DNA of 64,000 bases, from the NCBI GenBank assembly GCA_036971475.1, contig JBAIZL010000005.1, forward strand, positions 64,128,655 to 64,192,654, given 5' to 3'. Below the pieces are notes generated by a model. The model searched no databases, had not been told where the DNA came from, and was given only the letters and a program-made list of their open reading frames with translations. Positions 34,262 through 47,308 of the stretch are shown here, one piece after another (position 1 is the stretch's first letter; each line of letters starts with the position of its first letter). The position numbers and the translations under genes are program-made. The DNA comes from Prosapia bicincta. Lineage: Eukaryota > Arthropoda > Insecta > Hemiptera > Cercopidae.

Positions 34262-35442
34262 TACAATGGTATTATCTATCTGCCTTGTCACTAACCCAAC
34301 ATTAAAACATTATTATCTATCTGCCTTATCACTAACCCAACATTAAACCGTTATTATCTATCTGCCTTATCACTAACCCAACATTAAAATGTTATTATCT
34401 ATCTGCCTCATCACTAACCCAACATTAAAACATTATTATCTATCTGCCTTATCACTAACCCAACATTAAACCGTTATTATCTAACTGCCTTATCACTAAC
34501 CCAACATTAAAACGTTATTATCTATCTGCCTTATCACTAACCCAACATTAAACCGTCATTATCTATCTGCCTTATCACTAACCCAACATTAAAACGTTAT
34601 TATCTATCTGCCTTATCACTAACCCAACATTAAAACGTTATTATCTATCTGCCTCATCACTAACCCAACATTAAAACGTTATTATCTATCTGCCTCATCA
34701 CTAACCCAACATTAAAACGTTATTATCTATCTGCCTCATCACTAACCCAACATTAAAACGTTATTATCTATCTGCCTCATCACTAACCCAACATTAAAAC
34801 CTTATTATCTATCTGCCTCATCACTAACCCAACATTAAAACGTTATTATCTATCTGCCTCATCACTAACCCAACATTAAAACGTTATTATCTATCTGCCT
34901 CATCACTAACCCAACATTAAAACGTTATTATCTATCTGCCTCATCACTAACCCAACATTAAAACGTTATTATCTATCTGCCTCATCACTAACCCAACATT
35001 AAACCGTTATTATCTAACTGCCTTATCACTAACCCAACATTAAAACGTTATTATCTAACTGCCTTATCACTAACCCAACATTAAAACGTTATTATCTAAC
35101 TGCCTTATCACTAACCCAACATTAAAACGTTATTATCTAACTGCCTTATCACTAACCCAACATTAAAACGTTATTATCTAACTGCCTTATCACTAACCCA
35201 ACATTAAACCGTTATTATCTAACTGCCTTATCACTAACCCAACATTAAAACGTTATTATCTATCTGCCTCATCACTAACCCAACATTAAAACATTATTAT
35301 CTAACTGCCTTATCACTAACCCAACATTAAAACGTTATTATCTAACTGCCTTATCACTAACCCAACATTAAACCGTTATTATCTAACTGCCTTATCACTA
35401 ACCCAACATTAAACCGTTATTATCTAACTGCCTTATCACTAC
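34262..35442 (+). repeat. 41 bp minisatellite, about 28-29 units
   Basis: Unit TTATTATCTATCTGCCTCAT followed by CACTAACCCAACATTAAAAC and G. Variants CTATCTG/CTAACTG, CCTTATC/CCTCATC and AAAACG/AAACCG occur in blocks, for example a run of CCTCATC units in the middle and CTAACTG units at the right end. It separates two ZBED5-like fragments in opposite orientation. Confidence 0.95.
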
Positions 35443-35601
35443 TGTTCTCGACGATCTCGTTGATGTAAACACTCACACTGATGGATTCAAACTGGCGATC
35501 GTGAATCCAGTGGATTGGAACAATACGTGAAGCATTGCAGAGGAGGGTATAGTCACCGGCCGGTTGGCGAGACGAGGTCACGTGACGCGTACCAGGTAGT
35601 T

Positions 35602-35973
35602 CTGCATTTGGAAGCTCTTCAAGAAAGTTTTAATAAATATTTCTTGAAGATTATTCCAAATTTGACTAAATCAGAAATCCTTTTGCACGATAAATTTATC
35701 GATTTAACAGAAAACAGTTCAATGATAGATGTTTTTAAAGAGAAATCATTAATAGACTTCTGGATCATGTGTAAATCCGAGTATCCAATGCTCTTCCGGA
35801 AAGTTGCCCTAGTTATTTGTGTGAGTGGTTTTTCTGAACTGTTGTATATACGAAAAAGAAAATACAGAAACAATCTAACAAGTTTTGAAGAGGATTTATG
35901 GATAAAATTAAGTTTAATTTCTCCTGCAATTGACTCTTTCCTCATAGGCAAACAGCATGAAGCTTTGCAATAA
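35602..35973 (+). pseudogene. ZBED5/SCAND3-like hAT-derived gene, C-terminal fragment
   Basis: An open frame (from 35515; homologous part from about 35602) reads LEALQESFNKYFLKIIPNLT, a linker, LIDFWIMCKSEYPMLFRKVA, then CVSGFSELLYIRKRKYRNNL and LWIKLSLISPAIDSF before TAA at 35971-35973. This is the hATC dimerisation region of ZBED5/SCAND3-like proteins. The N-terminal three quarters are missing; upstream sequence from 35443 has no similarity I recognise. It is clearly related to the minus-strand copy at 32.5 kb but better preserved. Confidence 0.75.
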
Positions 35974-37689
35974 TCAAATTGCGTACCACAGGTGGTGAAT
36001 CCCTGATTTAGGTGTCTAAAAGAGTCGTCATTTATATATATACATTTTTTCTTTTTTAAGTCATAGCATATCTTGTTAATTTCTTTTTTTGACAAACTTA
36101 GTACTATTTACAAATATTGTCATAATTTTTAGCGGTCTTCAGTTTGAACCTAGTCTAATTTTCGTAAGTAGGTCAGAGTACCAAGACACGTCCTTATGTA
36201 GCCAGTTTCTTCGTACTTCTTGATCGTTATATTAATTCTCTCAGGAAGTTTCATAGATGTGCATTTTCTTCTTTTCCTACCAAGGTTTAATAGTATCTTC
36301 ATGTACGCACAGGCTGCATTTTCCGCTTCAAATTTGAAACCACTAATCAATTATTATTATTTGATTCTAGGATTAGGTCTCCGAAGGGTGCTGTTCAGTT
36401 TGTTGTTTTATCCTTCAACAGCATTAAGGTGGCGCAAATGTTGCTGGACGCATATGTCCACTAGCCGCAAATGTCACTGGGTGCAAATGTCGCTGGACGC
36501 AAATATCACTGGGCGCAAATGTCACTGGTTCCAACTGACGTGACACCAGCCTTTTGCCTTAACCCAGGGGAAATCCCTTCTTTTTGGTTTATTACTTTTG
36601 TTGACGAAATGACGCTATAAAAGTCCCAGTAGCGTTACATATCTCTTCACTCTGGGTGAGGCAGCCCTTAATACTTGGTAAATAAGTGCTACCAAAACGT
36701 TGTAATACGTTCAAATTATGAACTAACTGTCCGGACGCAAGTGAAGTTTATTCAACAGCGTGTAGAGCGCCTGGAATGGGGTAATTTCGTTTGATCTGTT
36801 GATGAACACGGAGCCGCATTGCTATTGTAACAGGACAGTGTAAATTTATACAAGTAATCCACTCAAGCCAGCTCCAATCGGTATTTGTTTACATGTTAAA
36901 TGTCATTGTTTATCGACCAAGGAAATATTTTGTTCACAATCATTGGATTTACACTGGCTACAAATACGGAATAGGTTTAATTTAAACAATGAATTTATTT
37001 TAAGTTGAAATAAATTATTAACCGCGTGACATCTTGCCATCAAGCCAGAGGGGTGGGTCTGTAGATTATACCTGGGGGAAAGGCAATCTGTGATTAGTTA
37101 CAAAATTGGGATTGGTACAATTGCTTCTGAACGTAATTTAATTGGATATGTGAAAAAAAATATATGTTCTATGTGTCCTTATGGGATCATTTAGTCCTTG
37201 TTTGGCTCCTCTACATTTCACCCGTTCTATAATTCTCCTTTCACAAAATTTTTCTTATTTTCATTATCTTTCAGGCAATGAGAGCACAAAGTGATATTGC
37301 TTTAAAATAATGAATAAATTACTTTCATAAGAATTACGGGGCGGCTACAAACAACAGAATTTTGTGTGTGTTCAATACAAAATGTCTAGATTCAGTTCTG
37401 CTCGTTTGCGGTATTATTAAGAAAACATAATTATTGTAGCCTCATATTTGTGTTTAACGACCCCAAAAACATGTATCTATCAATTATCTGCTCGATTCCT
37501 CATAATGTGATTATCATGTCCCTTTCGTATATACAAACCCGCAGTGGCCCGCTGTAAATCCTGCGTTTCTATTAAAACAAGACAAAACTCATACCGTCTC
37601 AAAATTTCAGTGGAAATTTGAAAATGCCACAGCCCAAATGCATTTATTTTTTTAAACACCGTATATAAGTTAAAACAATATGAAGCACG
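35974..37689. other. Non-coding stretch with a short tandem repeat
   Basis: 36430-36535 has about six degenerate 16-17 bp units of the type GCAAATGTCACTGGRY. 36150-36350 has a minus-strand frame with 66 residues (NAACAYMKILLNLGRKRRKC), unassigned. Nothing else recognised. Confidence 0.4.
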
Positions 37690-37842
37690 ACTTATAAAAT
37701 AGGCTACGTCCTTATAAAATAGGCTACGTCCTTATAAAATAGGCTACGTCCTTATAAAATAGGCTACGTCCTTATAAAATAGGCTACGTCCTTATAAAAT
37801 AGGCTACGTCCTTATAAAATAGGCTACGTCCTTATAAAATAT
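37690..37842 (+). repeat. 20 bp tandem repeat, about 7.5 units
   Basis: Exact repeats of CTTATAAAATAGGCTACGTC. Each unit contains a TATAAAA word. Confidence 0.95.
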
Positions 37843-38734
37843 TGACACATGTTCTACGCAGAAGGTTATAACGTATATGTTTGTTATGCAAGTAATTTAA
37901 AATTGAAAAAACTTATATCTTGTGTTCTACAAATTTCCTCTGCAGTTTTATTCTTCTTCGCTTCTGACACCATCTCGTTCTGGTGGTTGGTGATCATAAT
38001 GACCAATTGAACTTCCTCAAAAGATCCGCAGATGTCCTTCAACCGTTCAACAAAGATCTGCTCCCCCTTCTACTTTCTTTTTTTCTAAGACCATCCCTGG
38101 AGATATTAGATGAAATATATCATAACTTATTTACGACTTTTCTTAAGATCAAGTAATTTTTTTATCTTATTCCATTTTCAATTTCAAAGCCTACCCTCTC
38201 TATTTAGCCTCTCCAGACCAACCCCCCTCTTGTTTAAGGTAACCTCAGCATGTCAAAACACAGGAATCTCATTGTTTCTGCCTTCAATGTACATACAGCC
38301 TTCCATCCTATGCAGTAACACAGCTGTTAACGTCACACACATTTATAACGCTTGGATGTCCATTAAAACACACATCTATGTTTTGAAACCAACATACCTT
38401 TAGTATTTTGAATACAAATTTCAAGACAATATTTTTCATTTGTAAATTCTACTCTATTTAAGATAACATAAATCGTTAATTATATAAATTTAAGAAACAG
38501 AAATACCAAAGATATAACTTAAGTAAAAACAAGGATACAAAAAAAGACAGAAAAGAAATAAACTCATACGAACTCTGAACTGTATTAAATTTTATATAAT
38601 TTAAATGATAAAATTATAAACATACATTTTCTGATTGCTTAGAAAGCCAACTCCATTAATTTAAAACCAGAAAAACATCAGTTAGACGCCGAACTTCAGA
38701 TATACAAGCGGTCAAGTAGAAATTTGCATCCAAC
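37843..38734. other. Non-coding stretch
   Basis: AT-rich, with a pyrimidine-rich segment at 38060-38240. No gene supported. Confidence 0.4.
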
Positions 38735-38860
38735 ATGGCGGGCGGCAGCGTCGCGACGGAGCTTCGGAACGTCTGGAATCTGCCCTTCACAGATGTTTTA
38801 ATAAAAAATAATAATAATGTCCCACGCAGGGAAAACCAAGACTTTTTGGCGGGGAGTTAA
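38735..38860 (+). other. Small CpG-rich open frame, possible first exon
   Basis: ATG in the context CAACATGG opens 41 codons (MAGGSVATELRNVWNLPFTD…). The first ~60 bp are strikingly CG-rich compared with the AT-rich surroundings. No family recognised and no splice donor placed with confidence. It could be a first exon, a promoter-proximal CpG patch, or chance. Confidence 0.2.
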
Positions 38861-39197
38861 ATTCAATTTCATTTTATATTGTTTGAGCAATAGACTTTTT
38901 AAAACGCCGAGCGTAAAGAGTAGTAATCTTTTCAGCTCTGTCAAATAATCGTAATCGCGTTGTAAGTGTTTTGTTTTACTGGAAAAAACAACAGAAGAAA
39001 AATAATCACCTCCATCCGATTCAGCAAAAAGACCCTGAACATGCGAGTTATTACATTCTGTATTGTTACTTTCGTAACATTTGTACTGTTACCAGTAAAA
39101 CCATTGTCTCTACCAAAATACTTGGGCACATTTTAATTTCTATAGCACACTTATACAACTATTCTTTGAGCTTAGCTTGTGAGGTTATGCTAAAATA
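38861..39197. other. Non-coding stretch
   Basis: AT-rich; its end carries a direct repeat (CTATAGCACACTT) of a word found again after the inverted-arm structure at 39198-39329. Confidence 0.4.
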
Positions 39198-39329
39198 AAA
39201 ACATACACAAAACTCACAAATATCGTAAGTTAGAGTTTGTAGTAGTAACACTTACTGATGATGATGACTTTGTCATTGAAACGCGTATGTGTAAATAAAT
39301 GATTAATTTGTGAGTTTTGTGTATGTTTT
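39198..39329. mobile_element. Penelope-like terminal structure with hammerhead-like core
   Basis: Perfect 24 bp inverted arms, 39198-39221 and 39306-39329 (inner ends CTCACAAAT/ATTTGTGAG). Within lies CTGATGA (39255-39261), stem II ATGAC/GTCAT, GAA, the palindrome ACGCGT and A at the cleavage position. A TATAGCACACTT word lies on both outer sides. Same layout as 23180-23443. Only terminal sequence, no coding part. Confidence 0.45.
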
Positions 39330-39763
39330 AATTTTTATAGCACACTTGTTAAATATTATTTTTATTTTATTACGGCTAGGCCGTAAAATGAAACTAAACG
39401 CGGAGCTATGCATCAATATAGCTAAATTTAACATTTATCCTCGTAAAGTCTAATTATCTAGTGATGTGCGAAGGTCTAAGTTAGTAAACAAATTTGCAAG
39501 GTCAAGTAGCTTTGCAAATACTAAATAAGAGGTTTTGGGTTTTCAAGACCAAACATAGAGATTGTACATGCAGTACAAGATAAAACCGCAAGTGGTTCAA
39601 CAGAAATTCTCATTGTCACAGGACATATTCATAGCTAATTCTATTTGGTCTCGGAGGAAGTATATATATCTACCTACAAAAGCCAAAATATCCACCAGTA
39701 TAGATTTAAAAAATGTATTTGAACTTCAGTGGATGATAAAAAATGTTTTCATTAATGATTCAA
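39330..39763. other. Non-coding stretch up to the 97 bp satellite
   Basis: 39562-39783 is an open frame of 73 codons (YLPTKAKISTSIDLKNVFEL region) that runs into the first satellite unit; no family recognised. Confidence 0.35.
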
Positions 39764-42700
39764 AATTTGTTCAAGATATATAAGAGTGTGAGCTAGCAGG
39801 AGGAATTTTAAAATATAACACAATTAACGGTAAAACGTAATCGACATGAATTTTCCACAAAATTTGTTCAAGATATATAAGAGTGTGAGCTAGCAGGAGG
39901 AATTTTAAAATATAACACAATTAACGGTAAAACGTAATCGACATGAATTTTCCACAAAATTTGTTCAAGATATATAAGAGTGAGAGCTAGCAGGAGGAAT
40001 TTTAAAATATAACACAATTAACGGTAAAACATAATCGACATGAATTTTCCACAAAATTTGTTCAAGATATATAAGAGTGAGAGCTAGCAGGAGGAATTTT
40101 AAAATATAACACAATTAACGGTAAAACGTAATCGACATGAATTTTCCACAAAATTTGTTCAAGATATATAAGAGTGAGAGCTAGCAGGAGGAATTTTAAA
40201 ATATAACACAATTAACGGTAAAACGTAATCGACATGAATTTTCCACAAAATTTGTTCAAGATATATAAGAGTGTGAGCTAGCAGGAGGAATTTTAAAATA
40301 TAACACAATTAACGGTAAAACGTAATCGACATGAATTTTCCACAAAATTTGTTCAAGATATATAAGAGTGTGAGCTAGCAGGAGGAATTTTAAAATATAA
40401 CACAATTAACGGTAAAACGTAATCGACATGAATTTTCCACAAAATTTGTTCAAGATATATAAGAGTGTGAGCTAGCAGGAGGAATTTTAAAATATAACAC
40501 AATTAACGGTAAAACGTAATCGACATGAATTTTCCACAAAATTTGTTCAAGATATATAAGAGTGTGAGCTAGCAGGAGGAATTTTAAAATATAACACAAT
40601 TAACGGTAAAACGTAATCGACATGAATTTTCCACAAAATTTGTTCAAGATATATAAGAGTGAGAGCTAGCAGGAGGAATTTTAAAATATAACACAATTAA
40701 CGGTAAAACGTAATCGACATGAATTTTCCACAAAATTTGTTCAAGATATATAAGAGTGAGAGCTAGCAGGAGGAATTTTAAAATATAACACAATTAACGG
40801 TAAAACGTAATCGACATGAATTTTCCACAAAATTTGTTCAAGATATATAAGAGTGTGAGCTAGCAGGAGGAATTTTAAAATATAACACAATTAACGGTAA
40901 AACGTAATCGACATGAATTTTCCACAAAATTTGTTCAAGATATATAAGAGTGAGAGCTAGCAGGAGGAATTTTAAAATATAACACAATTAACGGTAAAAC
41001 GTAATCGACATGAATTTTCCACAAAATTTGTTCAAGATATATAAGAGTGTGAGCTAGCAGGAGGAATTTTAAAATATAACACAATTAACGGTAAAACGTA
41101 ATCGACATGAATTTTCCACAAAATTTGTTCAAGATATATAAGAGTGTGAGCTAGCAGGAGGAATTTTAAAATATAACACAATTAACGGTAAAACGTAATC
41201 GACATGAATTTTCCACAAAATTTGTTCAAGATATATAAGAGTGTGAGCTAGCAGGAGGAATTTTAAAATATAACACAATTAACGGTAAAACGTAATCGAC
41301 ATGAATTTTCCACAAAATTTGTTCAAGATATATAAGAGTGTGAGCTAGCAGGAGGAATTTTAAAATATAACACAATTAACGGTAAAACGTAATCGACATG
41401 AATTTTCCACAAAATTTGTTCAAGATATATAAGAGTGTGAGCTAGCAGGAGGAATTTTAAAATATAACACAATGAACGGTAAAACGTAATCGACATGAAT
41501 TTTCCACAAAATTTGTTCAAGATATATAAGAGTGTGAGCTAGCAGGAGGAATTTTAAAATATAACACAATTAACGGTAAAACGTAATCGACATGAATTTT
41601 CCACAAAATTTGTTCAAGATATATAAGAGTGTGAGCTAGCAGGAGGAATTTTAAAATATAACACAATTAACGGTAAAACGTAATCGACATGAATTTTCCA
41701 CAAAATTTGTTCAAGATATATAAGAGTGTGAGCTAGCAGGAGGAATTTTAAAATATAACACAATTAACGGTAAAACGTAATCGACATGAATTTTCCACAA
41801 AATTTGTTCAAGATATATAAGAGTGTGAGCTAGCAGGAGGAATTTTAAAATATAACACAATTAACGGTAAAACGTAATCGACATGAATTTTCCACAAAAT
41901 TTGTTCAAGATATATAAGAGTGTGAGCTAGCAGGAGGAATTTTAAAATATAACACAATTAACGGTAAAACGTAATCGACATGAATTTTCCACAAAATTTG
42001 TTCAAGATATATAAGAGTGTGAGCTAGCAGGAGGAATTTTAAAATATAACACAATGAACGGTAAAACGTAATCGACATGAATTTTCCACAAAATTTGTTC
42101 AAGATATATAAGAGTGTGAGCTAGCAGGAGGAATTTTAAAATATAACACAATTAACGGTAAAACGTAATCGACATGAATTTTCCACAAAATTTGTTCAAG
42201 ATATATAAGAGTGTGAGCTAGCAGGAGGAATTTTAAAATATAACACAATTAACGGTAAAACGTAATCGACATGAATTTTCCACAAAATTTGTTCAAGATA
42301 TATAAGAGTGTGAGCTAGCAGGAGGAATTTTAAAATATAACACAATTAACGGTAAAACGTAATCGACATGAATTTTCCACAAAATTTGTTCAAGATATAT
42401 AAGAGTGAGAGCTAGCAGGAGGAATTTTAAAATATAACACAATTAACGGTAAAACGTAATCGACATGAATTTTCCACAAAATTTGTTCAAGATATATAAG
42501 AGTGTGAGCTAGCAGGAGGAATTTTAAAATATAACACAATTAACGGTAAAACGTAATCGACATGAATTTTCCACAAAATTTGTTCAAGATATATAAGAGT
42601 GTGAGCTAGCAGGAGGAATTTTAAAATATAACACAATGAACGGTAAAACGTAATCGACATGAATTTTCCACAAAATTTGTTCAAGATATATAAGAGTGAG

Positions 42701-45592
42701 AGCTAGCAGGAGGAATTTTAAAATATAACACAATTAACGGTAAAACGTAATCGACATGAATTTTCCACAAAATTTGTTCAAGATATATAAGAGTGAGAGC
42801 TAGCAGGAGGAATTTTAAAATATAACACAATTAACGGTAAAACGTAATCGACATGAATTTTCCACAAAATTTGTTCAAGATATATAAGAGTGTGAGCTAG
42901 CAGGAGGAATTTTAAAATATAACACAATTAACGGTAAAACGTAATCGACATGAATTTTCCACAAAATTTGTTCAAGATATATAAGAGTGTGAGCTAGCAG
43001 GAGGAATTTTAAAATATAACACAATTAACGGTAAAACGTAATCGACATGAATTTTCCACAAAATTTGTTCAAGATATATAAGAGTGTGAGCTAGCAGGAG
43101 GAATTTTAAAATATAACACAATTAACGGTAAAACGTAATCGACATGAATTTTCCACAAAATTTGTTCAAGATATATAAGAGTGTGAGCTAGCAGGAGGAA
43201 TTTTAAAATATAACACAATGAACGGTAAAACGTAATCGACATGAATTTTCCACAAAATTTGTTCAAGATATATAAGAGTGTGAGCTAGCAGGAGGAATTT
43301 TAAAATATAACACAATTAACGGTAAAACGTAATCGACATGAATTTTCCACAAAATTTGTTCAAGATATATAAGAGTGTGAGCTAGCAGGAGGAATTTTAA
43401 AATATAACACAATTAACGGTAAAACGTAATCGACATGAATTTTCCACAAAATTTGTTCAAGATATATAAGAGTGTGAGCTAGCAGGAGGAATTTTAAAAT
43501 ATAACACAATTAACGGTAAAACGTAATCGACATGAATTTTCCACAAAATTTGTTCAAGATATATAAGAGTGAGAGCTAGCAGGAGGAATTTTAAAATATA
43601 ACACAATTAACGGTAAAACGTAATCGACATGAATTTTCCACAAAATTTGTTCAAGATATATAAGAGTGTGAGCTAGCAGGAGGAATTTTAAAATATAACA
43701 CAATTAACGGTAAAACGTAATCGACATGAATTTTCCTCAAAATTTGTTCAAGATATATAAGAGTGTGAGCTAGCAGGAGGAATTTTAAAATATAACACAA
43801 TGAACGGTAAAACGTAATCGACATGAATTTTCCACAAAATTTGTTCAAGATATATAAGAGTGAGAGCTAGCAGGAGGAATTTTAAAATATAACACAATTA
43901 ACGGTAAAACGTAATCGACATGAATTTTCCACAAAATTTGTTCAAGATATATAAGAGTGAGAGCTAGCAGGAGGAATTTTAAAATATAACACAATTAACG
44001 GTAAAACGTAATCGACATGAATTTTCCACAAAATTTGTTCAAGATATATAAGAGTGTGAGCTAGCAGGAGGAATTTTAAAATATAACACAATTAACGGTA
44101 AAACGTAATCGACATGAATTTTCCACAAAATTTGTTCAAGATATATAAGAGTGTGAGCTAGCAGGAGGAATTTTAAAATATAACACAATTAACGGTAAAA
44201 CGTAATCGACATGAATTTTCCACAAAATTTGTTCAAGATATATAAGAGTGTGAGCTAGCAGGAGGAATTTTAAAATATAACACAATTAACGGTAAAACGT
44301 AATCGACATGAATTTTCCACAAAATTTGTTCAAGATATATAAGAGTGTGAGCTAGCAGGAGGAATTTTAAAATATAACACAATGAACGGTAAAACGTAAT
44401 CGACATGAATTTTCCACAAAATTTGTTCAAGATATATAAGAGTGTGAGCTAGCAGGAGGAATTTTAAAATATAACACAATTAACGGTAAAACGTAATCGA
44501 CATGAATTTTCCACAAAATTTGTTCAAGATATATAAGAGTGTGAGCTAGCAGGAGGAATTTTAAAATATAACACAATTAACGGTAAAACGTAATCGACAT
44601 GAATTTTCCACAAAATTTGTTCAAGATATATAAGAGTGTGAGCTAGCAGGAGGAATTTTAAAATATAACACAATTAACGATAAAACGTAATCGACATGAA
44701 TTTTCCACAAAATTTGTTCAAGATATATAAGAGTGAGAGCTAGCAGGAGGAATTTTAAAATATAACACAATTAACGGTAAAACGTAATCGACATGAATTT
44801 TCCACAAAATTTGTTCAAGATATATAAGAGTGAGAGCTAGCAGGAGGAATTTTAAAATATAACACAATTAACGGTAAAACGTAATCGACATGAATTTTCC
44901 ACAAAATTTGTTCAAGATATATAAGAGTGTGAGCTAGCAGGAGGAATTTTAAAATATAACACAATTAACGGTAAAACGTAATCGACATGAATTTTCCACA
45001 AAATTTGTTCAAGATATATAAGAGTGTGAGCTAGCAGGAGGAATTTTAAAATATAACACAATTAACGGTAAAACGTAATCGACATGAATTTTCCACAAAA
45101 TTTGTTCAAGATATATAAGAGTGTGAGCTAGCAGGAGGAATTTTAAAATATAACACAATTAACGGTAAAACGTAATCGACATGAATTTTCCACAAAATTT
45201 GTTCAAGATATATAAGAGTGTGAGCTAGCAGGAGGAATTTTAAAATATAACACAATTAACGGTAAAACGTAATCGACATGAATTTTCCACAAAATTTGTT
45301 CAAGATATATAAGAGTGTGAGCTAGCAGGAGGAATTTTAAAATATAACACAATTAACGGTAAAACGTAATCGACATGAATTTTCCACAAAATTTGTTCAA
45401 GATATATAAGAGTGTGAGCTAGCAGGAGGAATTTTAAAATATAACACAATTAACGGTAAAACGTAATCGACATGAATTTTCCACAAAATTTGTTCAAGAT
45501 ATATAAGAGTGTGAGCTAGCAGGAGGAATTTTAAAATAAAACACAATTAACTTTAAAACGTAATCGACATGAATTTTCCACAAAATTTGCTC
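39764..45592 (+). repeat. 97 bp satellite array, about 60 units, with higher-order structure
   Basis: Unit runs from AAAATTTGTTCAAGATATAT to GACATGAATTTTCCAC (97 bp). Substitutions are few. A T-to-G variant (AATGAACGG for AATTAACGG) recurs at 41472, 42054, 42636, 43218, 43800 and 44382, exactly 582 bp (6 units) apart. A second variant, GTGAGAGC for GTGTGAGC, alternates between two 6-unit patterns from 42054 to 44382, giving a 12-unit (1164 bp) period there. The 65-residue minus-strand frames recurring in it arise only because the T-to-G variant removes a stop codon. The last unit is diverged. Confidence 0.97.
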
Positions 45593-45626
45593 TTCTAGGC
45601 TAGAACAATAAATGCAGGGTTAATGC

Positions 45627-45783
45627 CAATAAATAAATCACTTGACAAAGACAGGATGTTGATAGTTTTGTTATCAAATTAGTTAGTCTTTACCGTTATA
45701 TTGGAATATATTTCAATATAAGACTAATTCATTTCATAAAGAAACTATCAACATCCTGTCTTTGTCAAGTGATTTATTTATTG
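45627..45783. repeat. Fold-back with perfect 42 bp arms
   Basis: Arms 45627-45668 and 45742-45783 (outer ends CAATAAATAAATCAC/GTGATTTATTTATTG) enclose 73 bp that contain a second short dyad (AGTCTT/AAGACT). It lies just after the satellite. Looks like a small fold-back or MITE; no target duplication identified. Confidence 0.85.
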
Positions 45784-47041
45784 TCCTTTAGCCTGTATGT
45801 GTGTATCGGGCAAAGCTATTCCACACGTTTTCATAACTTACGGCCCTGATCAACGTCTTTCTTTCTCTAAAATATTTACAGTATTTACCACTTCCAAAAC
45901 AATTACATTTCTCTTTTTGTTCGTTTATCAAAACTGGAAAATGTTAATTTTTTAAAAGCTGACCAAAACGCAGAATGCAGTGAGAATTATAACAACAATG
46001 TTATCGAACTTATGCGGAAAAGTAGCAGGTGTGATTCGGAAAACAGAAACTTTTTTTGGTTACGTTGAGATACAATTCCCTTGGTGACCAAATCGTTGCC
46101 TGTTTATGAACCAAGAGGGAAACAGAAACAATAATGTACCAGGTTTACGAGTTTAGTTAAATGTGCTTTCACCAGAAACCGGATTCTTAATATGGAGACC
46201 TCCTAGGCAGTAATTACGGAAGAAGAACCGACCAGGAAAATATTCTAATGCAGATAGTGTCTTTCTTACCGATCCCATCTCTTCCGCAGTTGATGTTTTC
46301 GAATGTTCCTCATTTACCTGAACCATCTGTGTACCATTAGAACTGGATCAGTACATTTACAAAGATCCAGAGAGAAGTGAAGAATGTTATAATGACCAAA
46401 CAGCGCTCCCGCGTAAGCCCGTAAGAAGGAAAGGAGAAAGGATTCAACCGAAATCGAAAGAATCAATAGTCATAAATTAAATCTCAAAATACACTGAAAA
46501 ATTAAGGCATTAAGAGATCAAGGCGGGTAAATTACATTGTTACTATTTTGTGAAAATGAAGGTTAAAGTTTACAGCTCATAATAAATCACAGTTTAAATG
46601 TAAATAAAATTTTTTTTCCCATATCTCAGCACAAGTTAAATATACAGTTTTCCGTTATTTACTTTTGACACATTTTCCAATACTTTAACTGTCTGGAAAT
46701 GCAATAAACTCAAAAAGTGAAAAATGTCATTAATATTGCTCACCTTCTCGGCGCGTCAATTGAAGTACTACTGTAGTAAGGATCTTCACTATTACAGTAG
46801 AAGTATGCGTATAACGGAAGTTTAAGGTTAGTCGTATTATCTACTATTTTATTACATGTAGAGAGGATATATATTGATACTTCTAATACTGTTATGCCTT
46901 TGAAATTAAAGGATCGAACGAAACTTATTATCTTTTAAACTTTCTAAATCATGTGTGGTTTTTGGCGTTCTCTATGAGGTCGTTGTGGACTAGAGTTGTT
47001 ACAATCTATAGCCTACTCTTGGCAAGTAAGTATAAGTATAA
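45784..47041. other. Non-coding stretch
   Basis: AT-rich unique sequence with no supported gene. Intron-like words on either strand could not be linked into exons. Confidence 0.4.
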
Positions 47042-47308
47042 GTTAAAATCTTTATTTTTTAATGTAGGACCTTCGTGTGTAGAGTACTATGCGTTTAGAG
47101 TATAATACAAAGTCCTTATATAAAGGCTTAGCTTGCCAAGAGTCAGTCAGTCAGTCAGGAAGAAGGGGGTTTGGTGACCCCTGTGGGTTTGCAGCGTCTG
47201 TTGTTTAACACTGGCATGCTAAGCCTTTATATAAGGACTTTGTATTATACTCTAAACGCATAATATTCTACACACGAAGGTCCTACATTAAAAAATAAAG
47301 ATTTTAAC
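47042..47308. repeat. Fold-back with ~90 bp arms
   Basis: Arms 47042-47132 and 47218-47308 are near-perfect complements (ends GTTAAAATCTTTATTTTTTA and complement), enclosing about 85 bp with (CAGT)4 and a G-rich core. Transcription would give a long hairpin. No target duplication seen. Confidence 0.85.

Noticed and set aside
28268..36838. 28.27 and 36.79 kb as the two ends of one transposon
   Set aside because: They are inversely related over ~55-70 bp, but the 8.5 kb between holds unrelated genes and repeats and no target duplication was found.
41323..44430. Six identical 65-residue frames on the minus strand
   Set aside because: Products of the 97 bp satellite where one variant base removes a stop; spacing equals six units.
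39764..45592. CRISPR-like array
   Set aside because: The units are contiguous with no unique spacers and the context is eukaryotic.
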